Source: Asaia bogorensis
GTDB lineage: Bacteria; Pseudomonadota; Alphaproteobacteria; Reyranellales; Reyranellaceae
DNA length: 38,751 nt
Direction: 5' to 3'
Assembly: GCA_945905835.1 (NCBI GenBank)
Contig: CAMDQJ010000030.1
Coordinates: forward strand, 1 to 38,751
The position numbers were made by a program, and so were the translations under genes. Under the pieces are notes generated by a model. That model saw nothing but the letters and a program-made list of their open reading frames with translations, was not told where the DNA came from and searched no databases. This document shows, piece after piece, positions 15,398 through 24,573 of this stretch. Each line of letters starts with the position of its first letter. The first letter of the stretch is position 1.

Positions 15398-15425
15398 TTG
15401 CGACGCCGCCTCGGCACTCTACACT
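15398..15425 (+). promoter_or_regulatory. Candidate promoter of the 15457-18042 ABC operon
   Basis: TTGCGA (15398-15403) and TACACT (15420-15425) are separated by 16 bp, each matching 4 of 6 sigma70 consensus bases. The ATG at 15457 follows after CGGGAGG. It sits within the divergent gap shared with the 14459 gene. Confidence 0.35.
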
Positions 15426-15456
15426 GCCGTCAGGCCCTTTGCCCCGGGAGGCATCC

Positions 15457-16464
15457 ATGCAATCGCTCCATCGCCGCCATGCACTTGCTCTTGCGGGAGG
15501 TGCGCTCGCCTCCGGTTCGCTCATCGGCACGCGCCCCGCGCACGCACTCGGCCCCAAGCCCGCGCCGCTCAGCCCGCCGGTCAAGCTGACCCTAGGCGCC
15601 AACATCGTGCCGCATGTCTGCCCGTTCCATCACATCGTCGATGAAGTGAAACCTCTCGGCGTCGAGATCGAGCTGGTGAAGTTCGCGCGCTACGCCGACA
15701 CCCGCACCGCGCTCGCCTCTGGATCGATCGACGCCGGCTCGATCGGCCCTGCCGACGTGCCGATCGCACTGTCGCAGGGCATCAAGAGCATCGGCGCGCT
15801 GATGGGCGTCGGCCGCTCGACCAAGAACCCGATCGTGCGCAAGGGCGTCGCGCTCGCCAAGTGGGAGGACCTCATCGGCCTGAAGCTCGGCATCGCGCCG
15901 GGCTCGGCGGTGTGGTTCCAGTTCGCCGCGACCCTCACCGAAGCCAACGTGCCCTACAACAAGCTCAGCACCGTCAACATCCAGGGCGCCGGCACCTCGT
16001 TCCTGCAGGCGCTGGAGCGCAAGGACATCGACGCCTTCATCGGCTGGGAGCCCTACGAATCGCAGGCCGAGCAACAGGGCATCGGCGTGCGCGTCGAGAC
16101 GCTCGACTATTCCAAGTCCAAGGCCGTCGGCGACGAGCTCGGCATCTTCGGCGTCAACCGCGACTACATGGCCAAGCAGCGCGAGGCGGTGAAGCGCGTG
16201 GTCTGGGCCTATCTCGCCATCCAGGCCCGCCTCAACGCCTCGAAGGCAGAATTCACCAGGACCATCGCGGCCTATACCGGGCTGCCGGAATCTGTCGCGA
16301 CCAATGTCGCCAAGGTGACCGAGCTCGGCCAGTTCCTGACACTCGACCAGATGCAGCGCCAGGCCGCGACCTTCCACAAGCTCGGCGTGCTGACCAAGGA
16401 CGTCAGCGCCGATCTCGGCACCTATTTCGACGGCACGCTGGTCGCCGAGCTGAACAAGGCGTGA
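15457..16464 (+). CDS. ABC transporter substrate-binding protein (nitrate/sulfonate/taurine type)
   Basis: This is a 335-residue periplasmic receptor of the SsuA/TauA/NMT1 type. The N-terminus MQSLHRRHALALAGGALASG is a twin-arginine-like signal, with probable cleavage after AHA (about residue 30). CGGGAGG upstream sets the start at 15457. SGSIDAGSIGPADVPIALSQG near residue 88-108 and ERKDIDAFIGWEPYESQA near 189-206 are typical. Its stop overlaps the permease GTG by 4 bp (GTGA), so translation is coupled. Ligand identity (sulfonate, taurine, nitrate or another compound) cannot be decided from the sequence. Confidence 0.92.
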   Translation: MQSLHRRHALALAGGALASGSLIGTRPAHALGPKPAPLSPPVKLTLGANIVPHVCPFHHIVDEVKPLGVEIELVKFARYADTRTALASGSIDAGSIGPADVPIALSQGIKSIGALMGVGRSTKNPIVRKGVALAKWEDLIGLKLGIAPGSAVWFQFAATLTEANVPYNKLSTVNIQGAGTSFLQALERKDIDAFIGWEPYESQAEQQGIGVRVETLDYSKSKAVGDELGIFGVNRDYMAKQREAVKRVVWAYLAIQARLNASKAEFTRTIAAYTGLPESVATNVAKVTELGQFLTLDQMQRQAATFHKLGVLTKDVSADLGTYFDGTLVAELNKA

Positions 16465-17252
16465 GAAAAGTAAAAATTGTCGCGCAGGCGCTGGCGCTTC
16501 CCGTTTTCCTGCTGGTGATCTGGGAGAGCGCCGGCCGCGCCGACATGCTGCCAGCCGGCATCCTGCCCTCGCCGTCGATGATCCTGGCGACGTGGCAGGA
16601 ATGGGCCTTCGGCAGCGGCGGCTTCGGCCTCAACCCCTACTCCGGCACGTGGCTCGACACGGTGCTGTTCTCCGCCCGTCGCGTCGTCCAGGGCTTCTTC
16701 TGGGCCTGCGTCGTCGGCATCCCGGTCGGCCTGATGATCGGCTGGAGCGCGCTGGCCGCGCGCAGCGTCGATCCGCTGATCCAGGGGCTGCGACCGATCC
16801 CGATCACGGCGTGGCTGCCCTTCTCGATCGCGCTCTTCGGCATCCGCGACACCGGCGCCATCTTCCTGATCGCGCTCGGCGCCTTTTACCCGATCGTGAT
16901 CAACGCCACGCATGGCGCCCGAGACGTCGGCCGCAACCTGATCCGCGCCGCCCAGATGATGGGCGCGCAGGAGCGCGACCTCGTGCTACGCGTCGTGCTG
17001 CCGAACGCGCTGCCGGCGATCTTCACCGGCATGCGCATCGGGCTCGGCGTCGCCTGGACCGCCGTGATCGTGGCCGAGATCGTCGCGGTAAAGTCGGGCC
17101 TCGGCTACGTGCTGTGGGATGCCTACTACGTCGGCCGCATGGACGTGGTGATGGCCGACATGGTGTCGATCGGGCTCGCCGGCTTTTTATCCGACCGGCT
17201 GATGCTGCTGATCTCCAATCGGGTCCTCCACTGGCGAGCCCTCTCACGATGA
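16461..17252 (+). CDS. ABC transporter permease (SsuC/TauC type)
   Basis: This is a 263-residue inner-membrane permease of the binding-protein-dependent family. The GTG at 16461 overlaps the SBP stop and is the only start that keeps the first membrane segment at residue 5. About six hydrophobic segments are visible. The cytoplasmic EAA-like loop is ARDVGRNLIRAAQMMGAQERDLVLRVVLPNALPAIF, at about residues 154-189. ILPSPSMIL near the N-terminus is common in this group. It partners with the SBP at 15457 and the ATPase at 17263, which starts 10 bp after this stop. Confidence 0.92.
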   Translation: MRKVKIVAQALALPVFLLVIWESAGRADMLPAGILPSPSMILATWQEWAFGSGGFGLNPYSGTWLDTVLFSARRVVQGFFWACVVGIPVGLMIGWSALAARSVDPLIQGLRPIPITAWLPFSIALFGIRDTGAIFLIALGAFYPIVINATHGARDVGRNLIRAAQMMGAQERDLVLRVVLPNALPAIFTGMRIGLGVAWTAVIVAEIVAVKSGLGYVLWDAYYVGRMDVVMADMVSIGLAGFLSDRLMLLISNRVLHWRALSR

Positions 17253-17262
17253 ACAGGCCGCG

Positions 17263-18042
<780 letters not shown>

Positions 18043-18085
18043 ACTCTTTCAGAACTCCAACTCTCGTCACAAAGGCCGGGACACC

Positions 18086-19006
18086 ATGAAAGCTGCTTAC
18101 ATTCAACAATTCGGCGGGCCGGACGTCCTGAAGTACGGCGATCTTCCCGATCCGTCGGCCGGACCGGGCCAGATCGTCGTCGATACCTTTGCCGCCAGTG
18201 TCAACGGCGCCGACTGGAAGGTGCGCGCCGGCGAATATGCCCAGGCGACCTTCCCGCTGGTCCTCGGGCGCGATTTCTCCGGTGTGGTCAGCGCCGTGGG
18301 CGCCGGCGTCACGGACCTGAAAATCGGCGATGAGGTGTTCGGCGTTCTCGAGGCAGGCCGCGACGGCACCTATGCCGAGAAGATCGCCATCGGCGCCGCC
18401 ATCGTCGCCAGGAAGCCACCCGCCTTGTCGCATGTCGACGCGGTAGCCATGGCGCTCATCGGTCTCACGGCGATCCGCTCGATCGAGGACTCGCTGAAGC
18501 TGAAGTCCGGCGAGACGATCCTGATCCAGGGTGGCGCGGGCGGCGTGGCGAGCTTCGCCATCCAGCTCGCCAAGCATCTCGGCGCCCGCGTCATCACCAC
18601 CGCAAGTGCCGCCAACCATGCCTACCTGCGCGAGCTCGGCGCCGATCAGGTCATCGACTACAACGCGACCGACTTCAGAAAGGTCGTGAGCAACTGCGAC
18701 GCGGTGTTCGAGACCGTCGGCGGCGATGTTGCTCTGCAGTCTTTCGCGGTTCTCAAGCCGGGCGGACGGGCCGCCTTCATCGCGTCCGGCCCGCAGGCGC
18801 CTAAGCCCGATCGCAGCGACGTCGTGTCCCTGCGGCCAGCCGTCGGCCGCGCCCGGGCGCCGCTCGAGCGTATCGTCGAGCTCCATCGCGCCGGCGCCGT
18901 CCGCCCGCCACCGGTCAGGCTCTTCAGCCTGGCCGACGCCAGCGAAGCCGTCCGCATCAGCGAGGCACGCCACCTCAAGGGCAAGCTGGTGTTCAAGCTG
19001 CGGTAA
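18086..19006 (+). CDS. Zinc-independent MDR-family NAD(P)H oxidoreductase
   Basis: This is a 306-residue medium-chain dehydrogenase/reductase of the quinone-oxidoreductase-like branch. KAAYIQQFGGPDVLKYGDLP begins the GroES-like domain, LGRDFSGVVSAVGAGV gives the substrate-domain core at about 59-74, and GGAGGVASFAIQLAKHLGA near residue 152 is the NADPH-binding Rossmann motif. No catalytic or structural zinc ligands are evident. A strong aligned start at 18086 replaces a longer open frame running in from the ATPase gene. It lies 55 bp upstream of a Bug receptor gene on the same strand, which suggests reductive metabolism of an imported compound. Confidence 0.9.
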   Translation: MKAAYIQQFGGPDVLKYGDLPDPSAGPGQIVVDTFAASVNGADWKVRAGEYAQATFPLVLGRDFSGVVSAVGAGVTDLKIGDEVFGVLEAGRDGTYAEKIAIGAAIVARKPPALSHVDAVAMALIGLTAIRSIEDSLKLKSGETILIQGGAGGVASFAIQLAKHLGARVITTASAANHAYLRELGADQVIDYNATDFRKVVSNCDAVFETVGGDVALQSFAVLKPGGRAAFIASGPQAPKPDRSDVVSLRPAVGRARAPLERIVELHRAGAVRPPPVRLFSLADASEAVRISEARHLKGKLVFKLR

Positions 19007-19061
19007 GCGATGTAGGCTCGCGCCGACCGGCACAAAGCCGGCGATTGGGGGGAGGAAGCCG

Positions 19062-20039
19062 ATGAAGCTTCGCCGCAGGCAGTTCCTGCAGCTCGCCGCC
19101 AGCGCTCTCGCGCTGCCCGCCGTCTCGAGTGTCGCTGGCGCACAGACCTATCCGGCACAGCCGGTGCGCATGGTCGTGGGTTTTGCGGCGGGCCAGGCGA
19201 TCGACATCCTGGCGCGTATGATCGCGCAGTCGCTGACCGAGCAGCTCGGCCAGCAATTCATCGTCGAGAACAGGCCGGGCGCCGGCGGCAACATAGCGAC
19301 TGAAGGGGTCGCACGCGCGCCGGCCGACGGCTACACGTTGATGGTGATCGGCGCCAACAACCCGATCAACTCGACGCTCTACGACAAGCTCGGCTTCGAT
19401 CTTCTGCGCGACTTCGCACCGGTTGCCGGCATCTATCGCGTCTACCAGGTCATGGAGGTCGATCCCGCCTTTCCGGCGCGGACCGTCCCCGAATTCATCG
19501 CCTACGCCAAGGCCAATCCGGGAAAGATCAACTTCGGCTCCGCCGGTACCGGTTCGGTGGCGCATGTCACGGGCGAGTGGTTCAAGATGCTGGCCGGCGT
19601 CGACATGCAGCACGTGCCCTATCGCGGCGCGCCGCTCGCGCTGGCTGACCTGCTCGGCGGCCAGGTGCAGGTCATGTTCGACAACCTGCCGTCGTCGATC
19701 GAGCACATCAGGGCCGGCCGCCTGCGCGCGCTCGGCGTGTCAACGCCCAAGCCGCTGGAGCTGCTGCCCGGCGTCCCGACGATCGGTGAGTTCCTGCCGG
19801 GCTTCGAGACCAATGCTTTCGCCGGCCTTGGCGCGCCGGCCGGCACGCCGCGCGACATCGTCGACAAGCTCAACAAAGGCGTGGGCGCAGCACTTGCCGA
19901 TCCGAAGCTCAAGGCACGCATCCTCGATCTCGGCGGCGTGCCGATGCCAATGACCCCCGCCGAGTTCGGCCTTTTCCTCGCCGCGGAGACCGAGAAATGG
20001 GCCAAGGTGATCCGCGCCGCCAATATCAAGCCCGGCTAA
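19062..20039 (+). CDS. Bug/TctC-family solute-binding protein (orphan)
   Basis: This is a 325-residue Bug-type receptor. MKLRRRQFLQLAASALALP is a good twin-arginine signal with cleavage after AGA (about residue 27). GGGGGGAGGAAG precedes the ATG at 19062. Family marks are YPAQPVRMVVGFAAGQAID, ENRPGAGGNIATE, PADGYTLMVIG and VPYRGAPLALADLLGGQ. It follows the MDR oxidoreductase on the same strand and converges on a deacetylase gene 14 bp away. As with the other Bug genes in this window, no transport membrane genes are seen. The ligand is unknown. Confidence 0.93.
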   Translation: MKLRRRQFLQLAASALALPAVSSVAGAQTYPAQPVRMVVGFAAGQAIDILARMIAQSLTEQLGQQFIVENRPGAGGNIATEGVARAPADGYTLMVIGANNPINSTLYDKLGFDLLRDFAPVAGIYRVYQVMEVDPAFPARTVPEFIAYAKANPGKINFGSAGTGSVAHVTGEWFKMLAGVDMQHVPYRGAPLALADLLGGQVQVMFDNLPSSIEHIRAGRLRALGVSTPKPLELLPGVPTIGEFLPGFETNAFAGLGAPAGTPRDIVDKLNKGVGAALADPKLKARILDLGGVPMPMTPAEFGLFLAAETEKWAKVIRAANIKPG

Positions 20040-20053
20040 CGCCCCCTATGGGT

Positions 20054-20935
20054 CTACGCCGCAGGCGCCGGCTCGACCTTGGTGTACCAATCCGCGATCT
20101 GCCCGCCGTTCATGAAGATCGTGTCCTTGCGCGCCAGCAAGAGGTCGAGAATCTTCACGAACCAGTTCATGCGGTGCGGCACACCGACCAGGTGCGGATG
20201 CAGCGGCAGCACCATGACGCGGCAGTTTTCCTTGAGTTCTGATTCGAACGTCTCCAGCGCCCACACCGTGCGCTCGTACTGGACGTTGGAATGCATGCCC
20301 CAGCCGGCCCACAGCGGGCCGTCGTTGAGGTCGAGCGAGTACGGCATGGCGATCAGCGGGCCGTGCTTGGTCTTCATCCAGTCCGGCAGGTCGTCGATCA
20401 CCCAGTCGCAGACATAGTCGACGCCGCGCGCCTTTAGATGATCGGGTGTGTCGAAGGTCTCGCTCAGGCCCGCGCCCAGCCAGCCGCGCACCTTCTTTCC
20501 CGTGAAGCCGCGGATATGCGACAGCGTGCACTCGATGACGGCGACCTCGTCGGGCTCGGCCTGCAGCGCCTTCTGCGTCCAGCAATGGCCCATGAATTCC
20601 CAGCTCGCCTCCAGCATCTTCTCGGCGATGCGCGGATAGACGTCGATGACGCTGGCGTTGATCGTGGTCGAGGCCGGCAGGTTGCGGTCCTTGAGCGCGC
20701 GCAGGATGCGCGGAAAGCCGGTGCGCAAGCCGTATTCCATCCACGACCAGTTGTGGACGTCGGGGAGCTTGTCCTGGCCGTGCGGGCCGGCCAGCAGCTT
20801 GCGCGGCAGCGGTTGGTCGAACGGCCAGTTCTCGACATTGATCACGACATGCACGATCAGCGGCTTGCCGGGTTGCGGCGGCGGCAGGCGCTTGCGGTCG
20901 CTCGCCATGCGGTAGGGAACGCGCGGGTTGGACAT
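20054..20935 (-). CDS. PuuE-like polysaccharide-deacetylase-fold hydrolase
   Basis: This is a 293-residue protein of the NodB/polysaccharide deacetylase superfamily, PuuE (allantoinase) branch. It lacks the usual TFDD opening of true deacetylases and has VVINVENWPFD instead. EFMGHCWTQ corresponds to the SHGW segment of PuuE, and RGWLGAGLSETFDTPDHL...DYVCDWVIDDLPDWM to the GWYTGR..DDLPYW block, with PYSLDLNDGPLW following. This points to hydrolysis of a cyclic amide or ureide rather than sugar deacetylation. It starts 11 bp after the stop of the signal-less NMT1-like gene (20947-21870), with GAGG before its ATG, so the two are an operon. The substrate is unknown. Confidence 0.85.
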   Translation of the reverse strand: MSNPRVPYRMASDRKRLPPPQPGKPLIVHVVINVENWPFDQPLPRKLLAGPHGQDKLPDVHNWSWMEYGLRTGFPRILRALKDRNLPASTTINASVIDVYPRIAEKMLEASWEFMGHCWTQKALQAEPDEVAVIECTLSHIRGFTGKKVRGWLGAGLSETFDTPDHLKARGVDYVCDWVIDDLPDWMKTKHGPLIAMPYSLDLNDGPLWAGWGMHSNVQYERTVWALETFESELKENCRVMVLPLHPHLVGVPHRMNWFVKILDLLLARKDTIFMNGGQIADWYTKVEPAPAA

Positions 20936-20946
20936 GGCGGACCTCG

Positions 20947-21870
20947 TTATTTCAGCGGCGGCAGTTTCTCGGCGATCACCGCCTCGGCCAGCGTGTTGTC
21001 GACGGCTGTTTCGAAGGTGGCGCCGGGCGACACGAAGCCGCCGGAGATGAGGCCGTCGTGCAGGCGGTCGTAGCCGGAACGCGGCAGAATCGGGTTGGCA
21101 CCCCAGATGCCCAGCGTCTTGTAGCGCGTGCAGGCGGCCTCGAGGATGGCAGGCGGCAGGTCGGTGAAGTAGCGCGCGATCGTGGCGGCGATCTCCTTGC
21201 CGCTGGCCTTGGCCACCCACTTCTCGGTGCGGTCGATGGCGCGGGTCATGCGCAGCAGCTCGTCGCGCCGCGAGGCGATGGTGCCGCGCCGCGCGTAGAA
21301 GCAGGTGTAGGAGGTGTGCCCGCGCCGCGCCTGTTCGTGCCAGACGTGCGCGGCGCCCTCGGCCAGCAGCAGGCTGGGAAACGGTTCGAAGACCTGGATG
21401 ACGTCGACCTTGCCGGCCTTGAGTGCGGCCATGTTGGCGGCCATGGTCTGGTCGGCGACGCGCTTGATGCCGGCGGGATCGATGCCGGCCAGGCGCAGGT
21501 CGTGCTGCAGGCAGAGCCACGGCGTCGGCACCTCGCTCACCGTGGCGAGCGTCACCGACTTGAGATCGGCGAGCTCGAAGTCGGGCTTGGGCACGCGGCC
21601 CATCAGCAGGAAGGGATCGCGCGTCACCACTTCGCCGAAGCAGACGAGGTCGCAGCCCGGCAGCTGATGATAGGTCTCCATCACCCGCATCGGCCCACCC
21701 CAAGACACGTCGACCGTGCCGTCCATGACGCGCAGTGCCGTTTGGCTGGGATGCGGCGAGCTGGTGAACTTGATTTCCACGCCCTCGCCGGCGAAGGCAT
21801 CCTTCGCGAGTGCCACGTAGAAAGGCGCATAGAAGAGCCCGCGCAGGGCTTCCTGGAGAATGATGGCCAT
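20947..21870 (-). CDS. NMT1/SsuA-like binding-fold protein without a signal peptide (paralog)
   Basis: This is a 307-residue paralog of the 14459-15367 protein; both begin with the aligned pattern ...LRGLFYAPFY or FRALFYAPFY. The start at 21870 (MAIILQEALRGLF) matches the paralog. An upstream Met at 21885 would add only five residues, and neither start adds an export signal. VDVSWGGPMRVMETYH, VSEVPTPWLCL and VFEPFPSLLL recur at the same positions as in the paralog. It is co-directional with and just upstream of the PuuE-like hydrolase. No ABC permease or ATPase lies on this side, so cytoplasmic binding or catalysis is more likely than transport. Confidence 0.8.
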   Translation of the reverse strand: MAIILQEALRGLFYAPFYVALAKDAFAGEGVEIKFTSSPHPSQTALRVMDGTVDVSWGGPMRVMETYHQLPGCDLVCFGEVVTRDPFLLMGRVPKPDFELADLKSVTLATVSEVPTPWLCLQHDLRLAGIDPAGIKRVADQTMAANMAALKAGKVDVIQVFEPFPSLLLAEGAAHVWHEQARRGHTSYTCFYARRGTIASRRDELLRMTRAIDRTEKWVAKASGKEIAATIARYFTDLPPAILEAACTRYKTLGIWGANPILPRSGYDRLHDGLISGGFVSPGATFETAVDNTLAEAVIAEKLPPLK

Positions 21871-21929
21871 GATGGTCGACAACATGCGCGCCGGGTTGCT
21901 AAGCCGGCAAGGACTTTGGGGAGACAGTG

Positions 21930-22817
21930 ATGCCGCAGATCAAAACCGACGACGGCGTGAAGCTCTATGTCGAGGAGACCGGCACGGGCACGCCGCTGCT
22001 GTTCCTCCACGAATTCGGCGGCCATTATATGAGCTGGGAGCCGCAGGTGCGCTATTTCTCGCGGCGCTACCGCTGCATCGCCTATGCCGCGCGCGGCTGG
22101 CCGCCGTCGGACGTGCCCGACAAGGTGGCGGCCTACTCGCAAGCCCGCGCCGCCGACGATGCCGCCGCCGTCATGAAGGCGCTGGGCATCGACAAGGCGC
22201 ATCTCGTGGGCCTGTCGATGGGCGCCACGGCCGGCCTCGAATTCGCCATCCGCCATCCCGGCAAGGCGCTGTCGCTCACCATCGCGGCGGGCGGCGGCGG
22301 CGGCGCCAGCGATCCCGCGGCCAAGGCCAAGTTCAAGGAGGAGTGCGAGGCCTTCGCCCAGCGTATCGAGCGCGAGGGCATGCCGGCCATGGCCGAGCTC
22401 TATTGCGCAAGCTCGGCGCGCATCACCTACAAGTACAAGGACCCGCACGGCTGGGCGGAGTTCAAGCAGCAGTTCGCCGACGGCTCGGCCACCGGCCACG
22501 CCATGACCATGCGCGGCGTGCAGGGCGCGCGCCAGCCGTTCTTCGAGCGCACGGCGGAGCTCGCCAAGATCGCCGAGCCGATGCTGGTGATCATCGGCGA
22601 CGAGGACGAGTCGACGCATGGTCTGGCTGTGCATCTCAAGAAGCACGTGCCGCGCTGCGGCGTGCTCGAGATGCCCAAGACCGGCCACACCATGAACCTG
22701 GAAGAGCCCGCCGCCTTCAACACCGCCGTGCAGGACTTCCTGCACGCCGTCGAAAACGGCAAATGGCCCTCCCGCGACGGCGGCCTGGGCTACACGCTGA
22801 TCCCGCCGAGCCGGTAA
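21930..22817 (+). CDS. Alpha/beta-fold hydrolase
   Basis: This is a 295-residue alpha/beta hydrolase of the cytoplasmic esterase/C-C hydrolase type. Nucleophile Ser96 is in GLSMGATAG, a likely acid is in GDEDES (Asp224 or Asp226), and His253 is in KTGHTMN. The N-terminal LLFLHEFGGHYMSW gives the oxyanion-hole HEFGG (HGxGG-like). A strong GGGGAGAC lies just upstream. It diverges from the NMT1-like 20947 gene over 59 bp and converges on an ABC receptor gene 3 bp after its stop. It may act in the same degradative context as the nearby oxidoreductase and deacetylase-fold protein. Confidence 0.9.
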   Translation: MPQIKTDDGVKLYVEETGTGTPLLFLHEFGGHYMSWEPQVRYFSRRYRCIAYAARGWPPSDVPDKVAAYSQARAADDAAAVMKALGIDKAHLVGLSMGATAGLEFAIRHPGKALSLTIAAGGGGGASDPAAKAKFKEECEAFAQRIEREGMPAMAELYCASSARITYKYKDPHGWAEFKQQFADGSATGHAMTMRGVQGARQPFFERTAELAKIAEPMLVIIGDEDESTHGLAVHLKKHVPRCGVLEMPKTGHTMNLEEPAAFNTAVQDFLHAVENGKWPSRDGGLGYTLIPPSR

Positions 22818-22820
22818 AGC

Positions 22821-23792
22821 CTACTTCGGCGGAAGCTGCGTCACCTTGACGTTCTCCGGCCGCACCTTCTTCAGGAGGTCCATGTAGACGTACTTGTTGT
22901 AGTCGAGCGGCGCCTTCAGCTTCTTCTGGGCGGCCAGCGTATCCTCGGCGACCTTGACGGTCTGCACGGCGCGGTCGGTCCAGGTCATGTCGAACTCGAC
23001 CTTGGGCATCAGCTCCGTCGCAAGCTCGAGCGGCATCTTGAGGAACTTGGCGACCATCTTGGCGGCGGCCGGGCGGTCCGCGCCGATCAGGTCGTTGGCC
23101 TCGCACAGCGCGCGGATGAAACGCTCGGCGGTGTCGCGGTTGGCCTCGATCCAGCCGCGGTTCATGTAGACGAAGTTGATGTTGTTGTAGATGCCCTCGG
23201 CGGTCTGCAGGATCTTGGTGCCCTTGACCGACATCAGCGTGCGCGTCGGCCACGGCTCCCACACCGCGAAGCCGTCGATGTCGCCGCGCTCGACGGCGGC
23301 CAGCATCTCGGGCGCTTCGACGTCGACGATCTTGTAGTCGGCGGCCTTGAGGTTGCGCTTCTCCAGCACGCGCGCCCAGAAGATCTCGCTGCCGGTGCCC
23401 TTGGCGATGCCGATCTTCTTGCCCTTGAGCTCATCGAGCGTCTGGACGTTGCGGCCGACCACCGACAGCCACTTCAGCAGGTAGGTGCCGTCGGCCACGG
23501 CGACGACGTTGTTGTCGACGCCGTGGTTGATGACGCCGGCGAGATCGGAGCCGTAGGCCGCCTGCACCTGGTTGTTGATCAGGAACGGCACCATGGCCGA
23601 GCCCGAGGGGCCGGTGTTGATGGTGACGTCGAGCCCGTTCTTCTCGAAGATGCCGGCTTCCTTGGCGACGTAGAACTGCGAGAACGCCGGATCGACGCCG
23701 GTGGCGATCGTCATCTTGGTGCGCGTCTGGGCGCTGGCGTCGAGAGCACCCAGCGACAGCACGGCAAACAATACAGTCAAGAACTTGCACAT
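22821..23792 (-). CDS. ABC transporter substrate-binding protein (nitrate/sulfonate/taurine type)
   Basis: This is a 323-residue periplasmic receptor of the SsuA/NMT1 type. A signal peptide covers residues 1-22 (cleavage after ASA). GVDPAFSQFYVAKEAGIFEKNGLDV is the typical first helix and VERGDIDGFAVWEPWP (about 190-205) the ligand-domain motif. GGGGGAGAC precedes the ATG. It is last in a minus-strand ATPase-permease-SBP operon (25358 to 22821), the reverse of the more common SBP-first order. The ligand cannot be stated. Confidence 0.92.
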   Translation of the reverse strand: MCKFLTVLFAVLSLGALDASAQTRTKMTIATGVDPAFSQFYVAKEAGIFEKNGLDVTINTGPSGSAMVPFLINNQVQAAYGSDLAGVINHGVDNNVVAVADGTYLLKWLSVVGRNVQTLDELKGKKIGIAKGTGSEIFWARVLEKRNLKAADYKIVDVEAPEMLAAVERGDIDGFAVWEPWPTRTLMSVKGTKILQTAEGIYNNINFVYMNRGWIEANRDTAERFIRALCEANDLIGADRPAAAKMVAKFLKMPLELATELMPKVEFDMTWTDRAVQTVKVAEDTLAAQKKLKAPLDYNKYVYMDLLKKVRPENVKVTQLPPK

Positions 23793-23820
23793 CGGAAGTC
23801 TCCCCCTATTACATCACGTA

Positions 23821-24573
23821 TCACGTCACCGGCGAAAAACGTCCGGCGAACTTGTAGATCCCCCAGCGGAACAGCCGGTCGGTGGTGAAGCCGAGCAGGC
23901 CCAGGGTCAGCAGGGCAACGAAGATCTGGTCGACCAGCATGTACATCCGCGAGTCCCAGATCATCTTACCCAAGCCGTTGTTGGCGGCAACGAGCTCGGC
24001 GGCGATGATGGTGACAAAGGAGTTGCCCATTGCAAGGCGCATGCCGGTCAGGATGTAGGGCACGGTGGCGGGCAAAGCGACGAAGAAGAACACCTGGCCA
24101 CGGCTGGCGCCGAGCGACCGCGCGGCGCGGATCTTGTTGGGCGCGACGGCTGCGACACCAGTGGCGGTGTTGATGATGATGATGAACACCGTGGTGTAGA
24201 TGATCAGGAAGATCTTCGAGCCCTCGCCGATGCCGAACCAGATGACGGCGACGGTAATCATCGCGGTGGCCGGGATGAAGCGCAGGAACTCGGTATAGGG
24301 CTCGAGCAGGCGGCGCACGATGGTGAAGGAGCCGATGGCGAGGCCAATCGGAATGCCGATCGCCGTGCCGCCCAGGAAGCCCGAGAAGATGCGCATCAGG
24401 CTCACCGATACCTGCTCGCCCAGGGTGCCGTCCTCGATCAGCTCGACCGCCTTCACGATCACCTTCCACGGCGGCGGAAACAGCACGGAGCTCAGCAGCC
24501 ACACCGAGGCCGCGTGCCAGATCAGGAACAGGCTGGCGAAGCCCGCGACGTAGCCGGCGAGACGCCCCAGCAT
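23821..24573 (-). CDS. ABC transporter permease (SsuC/TauC type)
   Basis: This is a 250-residue membrane permease with several hydrophobic segments. The EAA-like loop APNKIRAARSLGASRGQVFFFVALPATVPYILTG lies at about residues 142-175. VLFPPPWKVI near the N-terminus and the C-terminal LFRWGIYKFAGRF are usual in this family. Its ATG shares one base with the TGA of the ATPase gene (TGATG), so the ATPase and permease are translationally coupled. The SBP follows 28 bp downstream on the same strand. Confidence 0.92.
   Translation of the reverse strand: MLGRLAGYVAGFASLFLIWHAASVWLLSSVLFPPPWKVIVKAVELIEDGTLGEQVSVSLMRIFSGFLGGTAIGIPIGLAIGSFTIVRRLLEPYTEFLRFIPATAMITVAVIWFGIGEGSKIFLIIYTTVFIIIINTATGVAAVAPNKIRAARSLGASRGQVFFFVALPATVPYILTGMRLAMGNSFVTIIAAELVAANNGLGKMIWDSRMYMLVDQIFVALLTLGLLGFTTDRLFRWGIYKFAGRFSPVT

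Noticed and set aside
24172..24190. GATGATGATGATG tract as a microsatellite
   Set aside because: On the coding strand it is simply a run of Ile codons inside a membrane segment of the permease.
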